The notes: generated from the sequence alone by a model not told the origin. A DNA stretch of 64,000 bases from Knoellia aerolata DSM 18566 (GCF_000768695.1 NZ_AVPL01000009.1:1-64000); one strand, 5' to 3'; positions 48,191 through 57,833 are shown, counted from the first letter of the stretch. Numbers and translations are program-made.

Positions 48191-48868
48191 ATGCCGCGAC
48201 CACACCTCCCCAGCCTCCCGCGCCCCGGGCTCCTCGGCCCGTCGCGACGCGCGCGGTGGCGACGGTGGGCGCTGCGCCGGCTGGCCTCCGCAGCGTGCGC
48301 GGTCGCGGCCGTCGTCGTCCTCGTGGGAGTCGTGCGGCCACCACCGGCACCCACGACCCCGGTGGTCGTGGCGGCCCGGCACCTGGCGAGCGGCGCCGTC
48401 CTCGACGAGGAGGACCTCCGGGTCGTCGACGTGCCGCGCGACCCGCCACCGGTGGCGACCTCCACCGACCCGTCCGGCCTCGTCGGGCGGCGCCTGACCT
48501 CCAGGGTCACCCGCGGCGAGGTGGTCACGACCACCCGGCTCGTGCCCCGCACCCCTGCCGACGGACTGCCATCCGGCACCGTCGCCGCCCACGTGCTCGT
48601 GGCCGACGAGCGCAGCCTCGACCTCGTTCCGGTCGGCCACCGGGTCACCCTGTACGCCGAGGTCGGCGGGGCGGCGCTGGCACGCGACGTGCTCGTCCTG
48701 GGCGTCGACACGCCCGAGGTGACCTCCGTGACGGGACCGTTACCGGGGACCGTCCCCGCCTCACGCGGCCTGGTGTGCGCCCTCACCGACGCCGACGTCG
48801 AGCGTGTCTTCGCAGGTCAACGACCGGAAGGTGGGGCCCCGCGGGTCCTGCCCGTGGTCACCGGTTGA
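48191..48868 (+). CDS. SAF domain (CpaB/RcpC-like) membrane-anchored protein
   Basis: A 225-aa protein with an arginine-rich cytosolic start, one helix (LASAACAVAAVVVLVGVV) and a SAF domain (VVVAARHLASGAVLDEEDL) followed by a CpaB-like region (SRVTRGEVVTTTRLV). CpaB proteins help assemble Flp/Tad pili, but no tad genes are here. A TAGCGT box ends 7 nt before the ATG. Confidence 0.85.
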   Translation: MPRPHLPSLPRPGLLGPSRRARWRRWALRRLASAACAVAAVVVLVGVVRPPPAPTTPVVVAARHLASGAVLDEEDLRVVDVPRDPPPVATSTDPSGLVGRRLTSRVTRGEVVTTTRLVPRTPADGLPSGTVAAHVLVADERSLDLVPVGHRVTLYAEVGGAALARDVLVLGVDTPEVTSVTGPLPGTVPASRGLVCALTDADVERVFAGQRPEGGAPRVLPVVTG

Positions 48869-48999
48869 CCCGCCGGCGGCGTCGTCACCGCCGAGGCCGT
48901 GCGGTCCCTGTTTCGGGTCCGAAGCACCTTGTACGGTGATCGCGCTCTGGCAGATGTTTGTCGGGCACCCATGTCTCCGACAGAAAAGGAATGATCCAC

Positions 49000-49368
49000 A
49001 TGAAGGGCTTCAAGGACTTCGTCATGCGTGGCAACCTCGTCGAGCTCGCGGTGGCGTTCGTCATCGCCGGTGCGTTCGGCGAGGTCGTCAAGAAGATGGT
49101 CGACGTCATCATGGGCATCGTCGGCAAGGCCGGGGACCAGCCCGACTTCAACGCGTGGAAGCCGGCGGGCCTCCCGGTCGGTGCCTTCATCACCGCCCTC
49201 ATCGCGTTCCTCGTCCTCGCCGCGGTCGTCTACTTCTTCGTCGTCAAGCCCTACGAGGCCGCCAAGGCACGTCTCTTCCCGGCCGAGACCGACGCCGACA
49301 CCCAGGACCCGAACACCGAGCTCCTCAAGGAGATCCGCGACAGCCTCCGCGCGCGTCCGAACCTCTGA
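49000..49368 (+). CDS. mscL: Large-conductance mechanosensitive channel
   Basis: A 122-aa channel that opens under hypo-osmotic membrane tension. TM1 (FKDFVMRGNLVELAVAFVIAGAF), a short extracellular loop, TM2 (FITALIAFLVLAAVVYFFVV) and the C-terminal helix bundle (ELLKEIRDSL) all match MscL. The ATG at 49000 has AAAAGGA at proper spacing; ATG 48991 is too close to it. Confidence 0.93.
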   Translation: MKGFKDFVMRGNLVELAVAFVIAGAFGEVVKKMVDVIMGIVGKAGDQPDFNAWKPAGLPVGAFITALIAFLVLAAVVYFFVVKPYEAAKARLFPAETDADTQDPNTELLKEIRDSLRARPNL

Positions 49369-49400
49369 CTCCACCGCACCACCGCACCACCGCCTCGGGG

Positions 49401-49426
49401 CGGGAACCAGCACCTGCTGGTTCCCG
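49401..49426 (+). terminator. mscL terminator hairpin
   Basis: The arms 49401-49411 and 49416-49426 pair perfectly (CGGGAACCAGC / GCTGGTTCCCG), 32 nt after the mscL stop. Confidence 0.75.
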
Positions 49427-49525
49427 TCCCGCGTCGCGTCCACCCCCAGCCTCTTCCGCAACGTCAGCGTCAACGGCTGCCAGAACGACCACAGACGCAG
49501 ACGCAAGGGGGGAGAAGCGAGCGGG

Positions 49526-49822
49526 TCAGGACCAGTGCGGGGGGCGGTTCTCGCGGAGCCAGCGTGCCGAGGTGTCGTCCTCGCCCCGCTCCCCCCACCC
49601 CTCGTCGGTGTCGTCGCTCGTCTGCTCGACCGGTGTGCGCTCAGCGGCTGCGGCCTTCGGCGACGAGCCGTCGTCGATCTCCTCCGCCGGCGTCGTGTCC
49701 TCGGGCCCCCGCTCCTGCTCGCCCCGGGCCGCGGCGGGCACCCGGGGCCGGGCCGAGGTCAGGCCCTCGTCCGAACCGACCCGCTGCGGGGCGCTCGACG
49801 CGCGACGTGACCGCCCGGTCAT
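49526..49822 (-). CDS. Small hypothetical protein coupled to the helicase
   Basis: A 98-aa acidic, disordered protein ending RWLRENRPPHW, a C-terminal motif I recall from small actinobacterial proteins. Its ATG overlaps the helicase stop (ATGA), so the two are translationally coupled. Function unknown; a partner of the helicase-nuclease is the natural guess. Confidence 0.65.
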   Translation of the reverse strand: MTGRSRRASSAPQRVGSDEGLTSARPRVPAAARGEQERGPEDTTPAEEIDDGSSPKAAAAERTPVEQTSDDTDEGWGERGEDDTSARWLRENRPPHWS

Positions 49823-52800
49823 GAACGCCCGCGGTCGGCCATCGACCTGATCCGGGCGACGTCCCTCGCGGGGTCGCGGAAGGCGTCCCGGGTCCAGACC
49901 CGCACGTGCTGCCAGCCGAGCCGGCCGAGGTGCTCCGCACGGAGGCGGTCGCGGTCCCGGGCGCTGGACATCGCGGCATACTCCGGTCCATCCGACTCCA
50001 CGGCGACGGCGAGCCGCCCCGGGTGGTTGGGGTCCTCGACCGCGAGGTCGATGGGGGCAGCCGACGAGCCGTAGCGCTCGTGCACGACGAGACCGGTGTC
50101 GCGCAGGCGCCTCGCGAACTCGGCCATGACGACCGACTGCGTCGGCGCGCTCGGCACGACATCGCCGGGCCCGCCCTCGACCGCGACGACGGTCGAGGTG
50201 GCGGCGTGCTCGAGGAAGTCGCGCAACATCTGGGCGCCGAGGGCCTTGAGCCGCGTCGGGTCGAGCTCGTCCGCACCGATGGACGACACGACGGTCATGC
50301 GCTTCTTGGCCCGGGTGATCGCGACGTTGAGGCGGCGTTCGCCACCTTCGGTGTTGAGCGGGCCGAAGCGGTGCAGCACCCGGCCGTGGGGGGTCTTGCC
50401 GTAGCCGACGGACAGGATGACCGCGTCCCGTTCGTCACCCTGGACGCGCTCGAGGTTCTTGACGAAGAAGCGTTCGTGGACGTCCTCGGTGAAGAAGGTC
50501 GCGGTCCTCGCGTCGAGCCCCTGGAGGGCCCGGCGCAGCGCGTCCTCGATCCGCTGGGTGTGAGCCAGCCCCAGCGCGATGACGCCGAGGCTCTCGCTGG
50601 GTCGGGTGCGGGCGTGCTCGAGGACCAGCTCGACGACGCGGTCCACCTCGGCCTGCGTCGTCTCGACGCTCGCCGCTCCTTCGGTGAGGACGCCCACGCC
50701 GTCGACGAGCTCATGGCGGAGCACGGGCGCCGAGCCGGTCCCCGGGAAGGTGACGAGCGAGCCACCGTAGACGTGCTCGTTCGCGAACGAGATGAGCCGC
50801 TCGTCCTGCGAGCGGTAGTGCCACGAGAGGCGCCGGCTGGGCAGCGTCGCCGCGAGCACGTCGAGGATCGACTCGACGCCCTCGGTGAGCCCGTCGTCGG
50901 GCGCGGCCTCACCGCCGTCGGAGACCGTCGTGAAGAACGACGTCGGGGGCAGCTGCTTGGCGTCGCCGGCCAGCACCACCTGCCGCGCACGGGAGATCGC
51001 GGAGACCGCTTCGGCCGGGGGCACCTGGGACGCCTCGTCGAAGACGACCACGTCGAACCAGATGCCCGGTGGCAGCACGGAGGCGACGACGAGGGGGCTC
51101 ATCACCCAGCACGGCCGCGACGCGGTGAGCAGCTCGCCGGCCACGGGGAAGAGGTCGCGCAGCGGTCGGTGGCGGCGTGACTTCGCCGCCTCGGCGCGCA
51201 CGATGCTCTCCAGCTCGGGCGCGTCGGCCAGCACCCGGTCGATGTTGGCGCGCACGGCGGCGCGGACGCGGGACGCGTTCTGCCGCAGGACCTCCCGGTC
51301 GGCGGAGGCGAACTCGCCGAGGGTCCGGCGCAGGTCCTCACCGTCGTGGGCGCCCACCCTGGGGTCGCGCAGGGAGATGTCGTCGAGCACCGAGCTCCAC
51401 CAGACGAAGTCGGCCTCGCTCGCGACGTCGTCGGCGGGCACACGGCGGGTGGCGAGGTCCTCGAGCAGTGAGCCGAGGCCCGCGTCGCGCATCGACTCGA
51501 CCGGGCCGATGATCGACGGGACGACGGCGAGCCGGTCGGGGGCGTCGGCGAGCGCCTGGAGGCGGTCACGCAGCTCGTCGCGCGGCACGTCGAGCAGCGA
51601 CATGGGCGCCTCGGTGCGCGGCACGCGGTCGTCCAGCCACCCGAGGTCGGCGGCGAGGGCGGCGTACGCGTCGGTGGCCCGGTCGAGGTCGGCGGGCATC
51701 TCCGGGCGCCCGCCGGCACCGGCCATCTCCTTCCACGCACTCCTCTGCTCGCTCGCGGAGAGCAGGGCCGCATGCAGGTCGGCCGGTGGGCGGCCGGGCC
51801 GCACGTGGCGACGGACCTGGCGCCGCAGCCCGCGACGCTCCCACCACCCGAGCTCGGAGCCGACGGAGGACCGGTAGTCCGCGGTGCCGGTCGCCGCGAC
51901 GAAGTCGCCCAGCGGGACGTCGAAGATCTCAGGCCGGAACGTCTCGAGCGTGTCGCGCACCTGCGCCACGGTGTCGAGGATGCGCCCCCACTCCCGCACC
52001 GTGCGCGACGGCGGGAGCCGGAGGCCGGTGAAGACGTCGCGCAGGGTCTGGCCGACGTCCTCGATCGCGGAGCCGGACCAGCGCTCCACGAGCTCGCGGG
52101 CCCGGATCGCCTCCTCGGGGGTGCGCACGGTCGCGCCGTACCAGGGGTCCGCCCCGCGGTCGGTGCGCCACGCGCCGAGGGAGGCGACCCGCGTCATCTC
52201 GCGGGCGAGCACCTCGAACCGCTCGCGCGGCAGGGACTGGAGCGCCTCACCCCGGATCCTGACCCGCGAGTGCGGGGGTCGCGGCGTCGTGCCGAGGCCG
52301 CTGATGGCCTCCTGCACGTCGTGGACGGACACCCCCCACGGGTGCCGGGGCTCGTGCATCGCCTCGAGGTGCTCGCGCAGGGACGAGGCGGTCGACCGCA
52401 GCCGGTCGACGTCGCGGCTCGCCGGGTCGGCGGGGCGCGGGGAGCCGCCCGGCAGGGTGTCGGCGAGCTCGGTCGCGATCCGGCGCCGGCCGCGGGGGCC
52501 GTCGTGCAGGTCGAGGACGAGGTCACCGAGCCCGATCCGGTCGAGGCGCCCGACCACGGCGTCGATCGCCGCCCGCTTCTCGGCGACGAAGAGCACGCGC
52601 TTGCCGTCGGCCGCCAGCGACGCGACGAGGTTGGCGATCGTCTGCGACTTCCCGGTACCGGGGGGGCCGTGGATGACGAGGTGGGCGCCGGAGCGGGCGG
52701 CCTCGATGGCCTCCTGCTGGGAGGAGTCGGCGTCGAGGACGAGCAGGCCCTTGGCGGGGTCGGGCACGACGTCGTCGGCGCGGCCGGGGAGCTCGTGCCG

Positions 52801-53571
52801 CACGGAGCGCTGCGCCGTGGCGTCGCCGGCGATGGCGGCGATGACGTCGTGGTCCGCAAGGGCGTCACCGTGCGCGGCGAGGTCGGCGACCATCGGCAGC
52901 TTCGCGTAGGAGAACGTCCCGAGGACGATGCGCGGCGTCACGGCGAAGTCGGGCACGGAGGCGCACGCCTCGGTCAGCGCGGCGTACGCAGGGTACGGGT
53001 CGAACCCGCCGGGACGGAAGGCGAGCGACTCGAGCTTCTCGGTGTCGATGCTGACGCCCTGCTCCGAGGCGAGGTAGTGCTCGAGGACGGGGTTGAGCTC
53101 GATCTCGTCGCCGAGGTCGAGCTCGTAGTCGTCGTGCTGCGGCGTGGTCGGTCGCAGGGTGCAGCTGCGCAGCAGCACGGGCGCCGCGGGCTCTCGCGCG
53201 ACGGCCGCTCCGCGACCCCGGCCGAGGCTCCACGTCGCCATCCCCACGGCGACGAAGCCGGTGTCGATGCCGCGCTCCTCCCGCAGCTCGCGGGCCTTGG
53301 CCGCGATGGTGCGGGCGCGGCGGCGGGCCTCGTCGAAGGCCGCCGGCTCCCGGACGAGGTCGGACAGTCGGGTGGGCCGGCCGGCGAGGAGCATGGCCAC
53401 ACCGCCCGGGTGCGCCGTCGTGAGGTCGAGGGTGCCCGTGGGCAGGTCGCGGTACCAGAGCAGGGTGTTGCGCCCGCCGAGGTCGACGAGATGCCTGGTC
53501 CACCCCTCGACGGCGTGGCGGACCTTCTCGGTCCGCGAGTCGATCTCTGACTGCGGTCCGGTCTCACTCAC
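49819..53571 (-). CDS. DUF4011 / SF1 helicase / Vsr-like (MTES_1575) nuclease protein
   Basis: A 1250-aa protein with three parts. The N-terminal DUF4011 signature (WTRHLVDLGGRNTLLWYRDL, residues 24-43) is followed by an SF1 helicase: Walker A HGPPGTGKS at 301-309, Walker B VVVFDEASQVPP, GDAKQLPPTSFF, WHYRSQDERLISFAN and VGYGKTPHGRV near the end. The last ~110 residues form a Vsr/DUF559-like fold with VAVESDGPEY and HVRVWTRDAF. The same layout defines the reported Hhe antiphage protein (DUF4011-helicase-Vsr), but related proteins are widespread and may act in DNA repair. A 98-aa gene is coupled downstream. Confidence 0.85.
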   Translation of the reverse strand: MSETGPQSEIDSRTEKVRHAVEGWTRHLVDLGGRNTLLWYRDLPTGTLDLTTAHPGGVAMLLAGRPTRLSDLVREPAAFDEARRRARTIAAKARELREERGIDTGFVAVGMATWSLGRGRGAAVAREPAAPVLLRSCTLRPTTPQHDDYELDLGDEIELNPVLEHYLASEQGVSIDTEKLESLAFRPGGFDPYPAYAALTEACASVPDFAVTPRIVLGTFSYAKLPMVADLAAHGDALADHDVIAAIAGDATAQRSVRHELPGRADDVVPDPAKGLLVLDADSSQQEAIEAARSGAHLVIHGPPGTGKSQTIANLVASLAADGKRVLFVAEKRAAIDAVVGRLDRIGLGDLVLDLHDGPRGRRRIATELADTLPGGSPRPADPASRDVDRLRSTASSLREHLEAMHEPRHPWGVSVHDVQEAISGLGTTPRPPHSRVRIRGEALQSLPRERFEVLAREMTRVASLGAWRTDRGADPWYGATVRTPEEAIRARELVERWSGSAIEDVGQTLRDVFTGLRLPPSRTVREWGRILDTVAQVRDTLETFRPEIFDVPLGDFVAATGTADYRSSVGSELGWWERRGLRRQVRRHVRPGRPPADLHAALLSASEQRSAWKEMAGAGGRPEMPADLDRATDAYAALAADLGWLDDRVPRTEAPMSLLDVPRDELRDRLQALADAPDRLAVVPSIIGPVESMRDAGLGSLLEDLATRRVPADDVASEADFVWWSSVLDDISLRDPRVGAHDGEDLRRTLGEFASADREVLRQNASRVRAAVRANIDRVLADAPELESIVRAEAAKSRRHRPLRDLFPVAGELLTASRPCWVMSPLVVASVLPPGIWFDVVVFDEASQVPPAEAVSAISRARQVVLAGDAKQLPPTSFFTTVSDGGEAAPDDGLTEGVESILDVLAATLPSRRLSWHYRSQDERLISFANEHVYGGSLVTFPGTGSAPVLRHELVDGVGVLTEGAASVETTQAEVDRVVELVLEHARTRPSESLGVIALGLAHTQRIEDALRRALQGLDARTATFFTEDVHERFFVKNLERVQGDERDAVILSVGYGKTPHGRVLHRFGPLNTEGGERRLNVAITRAKKRMTVVSSIGADELDPTRLKALGAQMLRDFLEHAATSTVVAVEGGPGDVVPSAPTQSVVMAEFARRLRDTGLVVHERYGSSAAPIDLAVEDPNHPGRLAVAVESDGPEYAAMSSARDRDRLRAEHLGRLGWQHVRVWTRDAFRDPARDVARIRSMADRGRS

Positions 53572-53668
53572 CTGAGCAGGCTAACAACGACAGGCGCGTA
53601 TGCCGTGTGCCGCCACCCTGCGGGCAGCCTCCCCGACCGACGTGGCCGGGATCGGGGAGGATGGCGGC

Positions 53669-54490
53669 ATGTCACAGGATGCAGCGCAGGACCCCGGGTC
53701 CGCCACGACCGGGCTCGTCCGGGTCGTCCGCCACGACGACGGGGTCGCCGAGATCGTCCTCGACCGGCCGGAGGCGATGAACGCCGTCTCGACCGCGATG
53801 GCCCGGGCCCTCACCGAGGCCGCCCAGGGTCTCGCCGACGACGACACGGTCCGCGCGGTCGTCGTCTCGTCGTCGCACCCCAAGGCGTTCTGCGTGGGCG
53901 CCGACCTCAAGGAACGCAATCGGCTCACCGACGACGAGCTGCGGGCCCAGCGCCCCGGCAACCGGGCGGCATACGGCAGCGTCCTGGACCTGCCCGTGCC
54001 GGTCATCGCCGCGGTGGGCGGCTACGCGCTCGGGGGCGGCTGCGAGATCGCCCTGTCGTGCGACCTCATCGTCGCGTCCCCGCGTGCCACGTTCGCGCTG
54101 CCCGAGGTGTCGGTCGGCGTCATCCCCGGGGGTGGCGGGACCCAGCTCCTCACCCGCCGCATCGGCTGGTCGCGCGCCGCCGACCTCATCTTCACGGCCC
54201 GCCGGGTCGACGGCATGGAGGCCCTCGCCCTCGGCCTCGCGGACCGGGTCGTCGAGGACCCGCGCGCGGCGGCGCTCGAGATCGCGGCGACGATCGCGGC
54301 GCACTCCCCCGTGGGCGTGCGCAACGCCAAGGCGGCGATGCGCGCCGGCATGGACGTCTCCCTGGCCGACGGGCTGGACCTCGAGGACGCCCGGTGGCAC
54401 GACACCGCCTTCAGCCCGGACCGCGCCGAGGGCGTCGCGGCGTTCGCGGAGAAGCGCCGGCCCCGCTGGCCCGGGGTCAGCGCTCGCTGA
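53669..54490 (+). CDS. Enoyl-CoA hydratase/isomerase
   Basis: A 273-aa crotonase-fold protein: VGADLKERN oxyanion loop, GGYALGGGCEIALSCDL with the acyl-CoA pocket, and GVIPGGGGTQLLTRRIG. It has the catalytic Glu regions of true hydratases (CEIALS; PEVSVGV), so it probably acts in fatty acid or amino acid degradation. GGGGAGG lies 8 nt before the ATG. It converges with the MFS gene, overlapping by 14 nt. Confidence 0.92.
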   Translation: MSQDAAQDPGSATTGLVRVVRHDDGVAEIVLDRPEAMNAVSTAMARALTEAAQGLADDDTVRAVVVSSSHPKAFCVGADLKERNRLTDDELRAQRPGNRAAYGSVLDLPVPVIAAVGGYALGGGCEIALSCDLIVASPRATFALPEVSVGVIPGGGGTQLLTRRIGWSRAADLIFTARRVDGMEALALGLADRVVEDPRAAALEIAATIAAHSPVGVRNAKAAMRAGMDVSLADGLDLEDARWHDTAFSPDRAEGVAAFAEKRRPRWPGVSAR

Positions 54491-55754
54491 CCTCACCCGT
54501 CCCGCGCAGCACGACGGCGAGGACGCCGATGGCAAGGGCGACGACGAGCGCCGCGAACGCGAGCGCCTGGAAGCTCGCCACGTCGACGACGACGCCGGCG
54601 AGCGCTCCGCCGAGCCCGGCGGTCAGCCCCATGACGAGGTCGCTCGCACCCTGCGCGCCCGGTCGCTCGGCGGCCGGGAGTGCCGCGGTGAGCATCGTGG
54701 AACCGGAGACGAGCGTGCACGACCAGCCCAGCCCGAGCAGGAAGAGCGCGACGAGCAGCCCCGTCGAGTGCCCCTCCGGGGCCGAGGAGGCGAGCAGCGT
54801 GGCGGCGGCGAGCACGGCCGACCCGACGATCGCGACCGCGCGGCCACCGAGCCGGTCCACGGCGAGCCCGGTCAGCGGTGAGAAGGCGAACATCCCGAGG
54901 ATGTGGACGCTGATGACGAACCCGATGACGGTGAGGTCGGCCTGGCCGTGCCGCATGTGCAGCGGCGTCATCACCATGACGCTCACCATGACCATGTGCC
55001 CGAGGGCCAGGGTCATCAGGCCGAGCAGGGCCCGGGGATGGCCGGCGACGACGCGCAGGCCGCGGCCCACCCGGCCGTGCGTGCGACCGGAGGCGCCGGG
55101 GTCGGCCGCGACGGCGCGACGCCTGGCCTCGACCAGGGGGTCGGGGCGCAGCCGCACGAGCAGGACCGTGATGGCGAGCAGCAGCCCGACGAGCGAGAAG
55201 ACGAACGGCCCGGTGAGCCGGGGCAGCCCGAGCAGCCGCGACACCGGCTCGCTCGGGCCGACGAGGTTCGGTCCGACGACGCTCCCGATGGTCGTGGCCC
55301 AGACGACGAGGCTGATGTCGCGGCCGCGGTGGGCAGGAGCGGCGAGGTCCGCCGCGGCATACCTCGCCTGGTTGTTCGACGCCGTGGAGCCACCGAAGAG
55401 CAGGCTGGCGACGAGCAGCAGCGCGAAGCTCCCGACGACCCCCGACGTGATGAGACCGAGCGCGCCGACGAAGGCGAGGCCGTAGCCGAGCACGAGCCCG
55501 TGCCGCCGCCCGCGCGCCGCACTGAGCCGGGCCATCGGGACGGCGATGAGGGCGGAGCCGAGAACCTGGAACGTCGAGCCCAGCCCGGCATACGTCGGCG
55601 AGCCGCTGATCTCCTCGGCGAGCAGCGCGCCCACGGCGACCCCACTGGCGAGGGAGATCCCGCCGAGCACCTGCGACATCGACAGGGTCGCGACGGTGCG
55701 CCGCTGCACGAGGTCGCGCTGTCCGCTCACCTCCGTGCCCCCGCTCGCCGTCAC
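54477..55754 (-). CDS. MFS transporter
   Basis: A 425-aa major-facilitator protein with twelve predicted helices and drug-efflux-like loops (RLSAARGRRHGL between helices 2 and 3). The cargo cannot be told. The start is a GTG at 55754. A GTATGCCG octamer lies just upstream. Confidence 0.88.
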   Translation of the reverse strand: MTASGGTEVSGQRDLVQRRTVATLSMSQVLGGISLASGVAVGALLAEEISGSPTYAGLGSTFQVLGSALIAVPMARLSAARGRRHGLVLGYGLAFVGALGLITSGVVGSFALLLVASLLFGGSTASNNQARYAAADLAAPAHRGRDISLVVWATTIGSVVGPNLVGPSEPVSRLLGLPRLTGPFVFSLVGLLLAITVLLVRLRPDPLVEARRRAVAADPGASGRTHGRVGRGLRVVAGHPRALLGLMTLALGHMVMVSVMVMTPLHMRHGQADLTVIGFVISVHILGMFAFSPLTGLAVDRLGGRAVAIVGSAVLAAATLLASSAPEGHSTGLLVALFLLGLGWSCTLVSGSTMLTAALPAAERPGAQGASDLVMGLTAGLGGALAGVVVDVASFQALAFAALVVALAIGVLAVVLRGTGEVSER

Positions 55755-55858
55755 CCGCCCGAGTATGCCGTCCGCCCGGCCCGGTTCGTCGCCGACAGTC
55801 GGTGCGCATCCCGCTCACGGGCGTCAACTAGGCTGGTATGCGGCCTTCGGGCCTCCCC

Positions 55859-55930
55859 GCCCTCGTAGCTCAGGGGAAGAGCACTTCTCTCCTAAAGAAG
55901 GTGTCGCGTGTTCGAATCACGCCGAGGGCA
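55859..55930 (+). tRNA. tRNA-Arg (anticodon CCT)
   Basis: A 72-nt cloverleaf: acceptor GCCCTCG/CGAGGGC, D-arm GCTC...GAGC, anticodon stem CTTCT/AGAAG with loop CTCCTAA, and T-arm GCGTG-TTCGAAT-CACGC. Anticodon CCT reads AGG arginine codons. Its 3' end borders an integrase remnant, so it is a likely attachment site. Confidence 0.95.
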
Positions 55931-55947
55931 CCCTGTCCGACCTGCGG

Positions 55948-56052
55948 AAACGCGACGATGGACTCGTGGCCCCTCGCCTTCTGGATGAAGCGCAGGTCCG
56001 CCCCAGCCATCCGCGCCAGCCTGCCGAACGTGCGCCGCAGGTCGGGGCTCAT
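55948..56052 (-). pseudogene. C-terminal remnant of a tyrosine recombinase (integrase)
   Basis: The minus strand encodes PDLRRTFGRLARMAGADLRF followed by IQKARGHESI, matching the catalytic box of tyrosine recombinases (HxLRRTF ... GHxSI). The usual preceding His is replaced by Pro-Asp, and the frame then runs into the tRNA-Arg 3' end with no nucleophilic Tyr. Upstream sequence is overwritten by the divergent peptidase promoter. It is a decayed fragment left by an element that used tRNA-Arg(CCT). Confidence 0.75.
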
Positions 56053-56172
56053 CTCGCCGGGCTCTTCCTCTCGCTCACCAATCTCCATACTCTGGCATTC
56101 GTTCACGGTTCCTCGCGGCCGGTCAGCGTCGGGCCACCACCTGGGCTACGCCTCGGACACTTTGGAGATCTC

Positions 56173-57732
56173 ATGCCTCGAACCCCCCGGCGGATCGGCG
56201 CCGCCGTCGTCGCCGCCGCTGCCGTGTCGCTCGCCTCTACACCGCCGGTCCTGGCGGCCTCGCAAGCCTGCGACACACGCGTGAACAACACGCATGCCAA
56301 GCTCATGGAGTGCATCACGCTTGAGGGGGTGCGCGAGCACCAGGCAGCCTTCCAGCAGATCGCGAACGAGAACGACGGCAATCGGGCCGCGGGGACCTCC
56401 GGCTACGACGCGAGCGTCGACTACGTCGTGGACCGGATGGAGAAGGCGGGGTACAACGTCACCCTCGACGAATTCCCCTTCACCTACGTCGCGGCCGCAA
56501 CGTTGCGCCAGACCGCGCCGGTCACCGCCACGTACGAGACGGGTCCCTACACCGGGACCGGCTACGGCACCGTCTCCGCGGCCGTCACCGCAGTGGACAT
56601 CAATCTCGTACCGCCGCGCGCCAGCACGAGCGGGTGCGAGGCATCCGACTTCGTCGGCTTCCCGGCCGGCAACATCGCCCTCATGCAGCGGGGCACCTGC
56701 CCGTTCGGGGTCAAGGCTGCCAACGCCCAGGCCGCAGGCGCGAGCGGTGTCATCATCTTCAACCAGGGAGACACACCACTGCGGGAGGCCCTCATCGTCG
56801 GCACCCTGGTCCCCAGCGTGGTCACCATCCCGGTCGTTGGAGCGTCCTTCGCGAACGGCGTGGCCCTCAGCCAGCCCGGCTCGACCGCTTACATCAACGT
56901 GCCTGCGCCGGTGCAGACCACCCAGGTCAATGTCATCGCCGAGAGCCGCTGGGGCAACCCCGCCAACGTCGTCATGGCCGGTGCGCACCTCGACTCCGTG
57001 CAGGCCGGGCCCGGCATCAACGACAACGGCTCCGGCTCCGCCGCACTCCTCGAGACGGCCGAGCAGATGTCCAAGGTCCGACCGGTCAACGCCGTGCGCT
57101 TCGCCTGGTGGGGAGCCGAGGAGGCTGGTCTGATCGGGTCGACCCAGTACGTCGCCGGGCTGTCCGAGCAGGAGCAGGACCGGATTGCCCTGTACCTCAA
57201 CTTCGACATGGTCGGATCGCCCAACCACGTGTTCTTCATCTACGACGGTGACGACTCCGACACCGTCGGTGCGCCCGCGGGCCCGGAGGGTTCGGCCCAG
57301 ATCGAGAAGACCTTCGAGGCCTACTTCGACTCACAGGGCGAGCCGTACAAGGGCACCGACTTCTCCGGACGCTCCGACTACGGTCCGTTCATCGCGGTCG
57401 GCATCCCGTCCGGTGGTCTGTTCACCGGTGCCGAAGGTGTCAAGACGGCTGAGGAGGCCGCCATCTGGGGCGGCACGGCGGGAGCACAGTACGACCCGTG
57501 CTACCACCTGGCCTGTGACACATACGCCAACAACAACAACCACGCGCTGGACGTCAACTCCGACGCGATCGGGTACAGCGTCCTGCAGTACGCGATGAAC
57601 TCCTCGGACGTCAACGGGCTCTCGGGCAAGGGCAACTTCCCCGTCGCTCAGCCTTCGGGTGGCCCGGCGGGACTCCCGACGTCGGAACAGGGTGGCCTGC
57701 ACGACCACGAGCACCCGCTCGAGACCCTCTGA
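56173..57732 (+). CDS. Secreted M28 family zinc aminopeptidase with PA domain
   Basis: A 519-aa exported peptidase with a signal peptide (about 1-29) and an N-terminal part holding an inserted PA domain (about 140-250; CPFGVKAANAQAAGA). The M28 catalytic domain's ligands can be placed: His272 (AGAHLDS), Asp284 (NDNGSG), Glu316/317 (GAEEAG), Asp345 (FDMVGS) and His445 (CYHLAC). It resembles Streptomyces-type aminopeptidases that remove N-terminal residues outside the cell. GGAG precedes the ATG; a terminator follows. It has no CGGCATAC octamers and less extreme codon bias than its neighbours. Confidence 0.92.
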   Translation: MPRTPRRIGAAVVAAAAVSLASTPPVLAASQACDTRVNNTHAKLMECITLEGVREHQAAFQQIANENDGNRAAGTSGYDASVDYVVDRMEKAGYNVTLDEFPFTYVAAATLRQTAPVTATYETGPYTGTGYGTVSAAVTAVDINLVPPRASTSGCEASDFVGFPAGNIALMQRGTCPFGVKAANAQAAGASGVIIFNQGDTPLREALIVGTLVPSVVTIPVVGASFANGVALSQPGSTAYINVPAPVQTTQVNVIAESRWGNPANVVMAGAHLDSVQAGPGINDNGSGSAALLETAEQMSKVRPVNAVRFAWWGAEEAGLIGSTQYVAGLSEQEQDRIALYLNFDMVGSPNHVFFIYDGDDSDTVGAPAGPEGSAQIEKTFEAYFDSQGEPYKGTDFSGRSDYGPFIAVGIPSGGLFTGAEGVKTAEEAAIWGGTAGAQYDPCYHLACDTYANNNNHALDVNSDAIGYSVLQYAMNSSDVNGLSGKGNFPVAQPSGGPAGLPTSEQGGLHDHEHPLETL

Positions 57733-57799
57733 CCGACGTGCTCGCCGCAACGGCGGTGAGTGCAGAAGCAGTGAGCTCGAGGCACTGACCCGTGAGACC

Positions 57800-57833
57800 G
57801 GTGCCGGCTCGTCCACCAGGACGGGCCGGCACC
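57800..57833. terminator. Hairpin terminator after the M28 peptidase
   Basis: A 15-bp stem with one G-U pair (57800-57814 / 57819-57833) and an ACCA loop. Confidence 0.75.
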
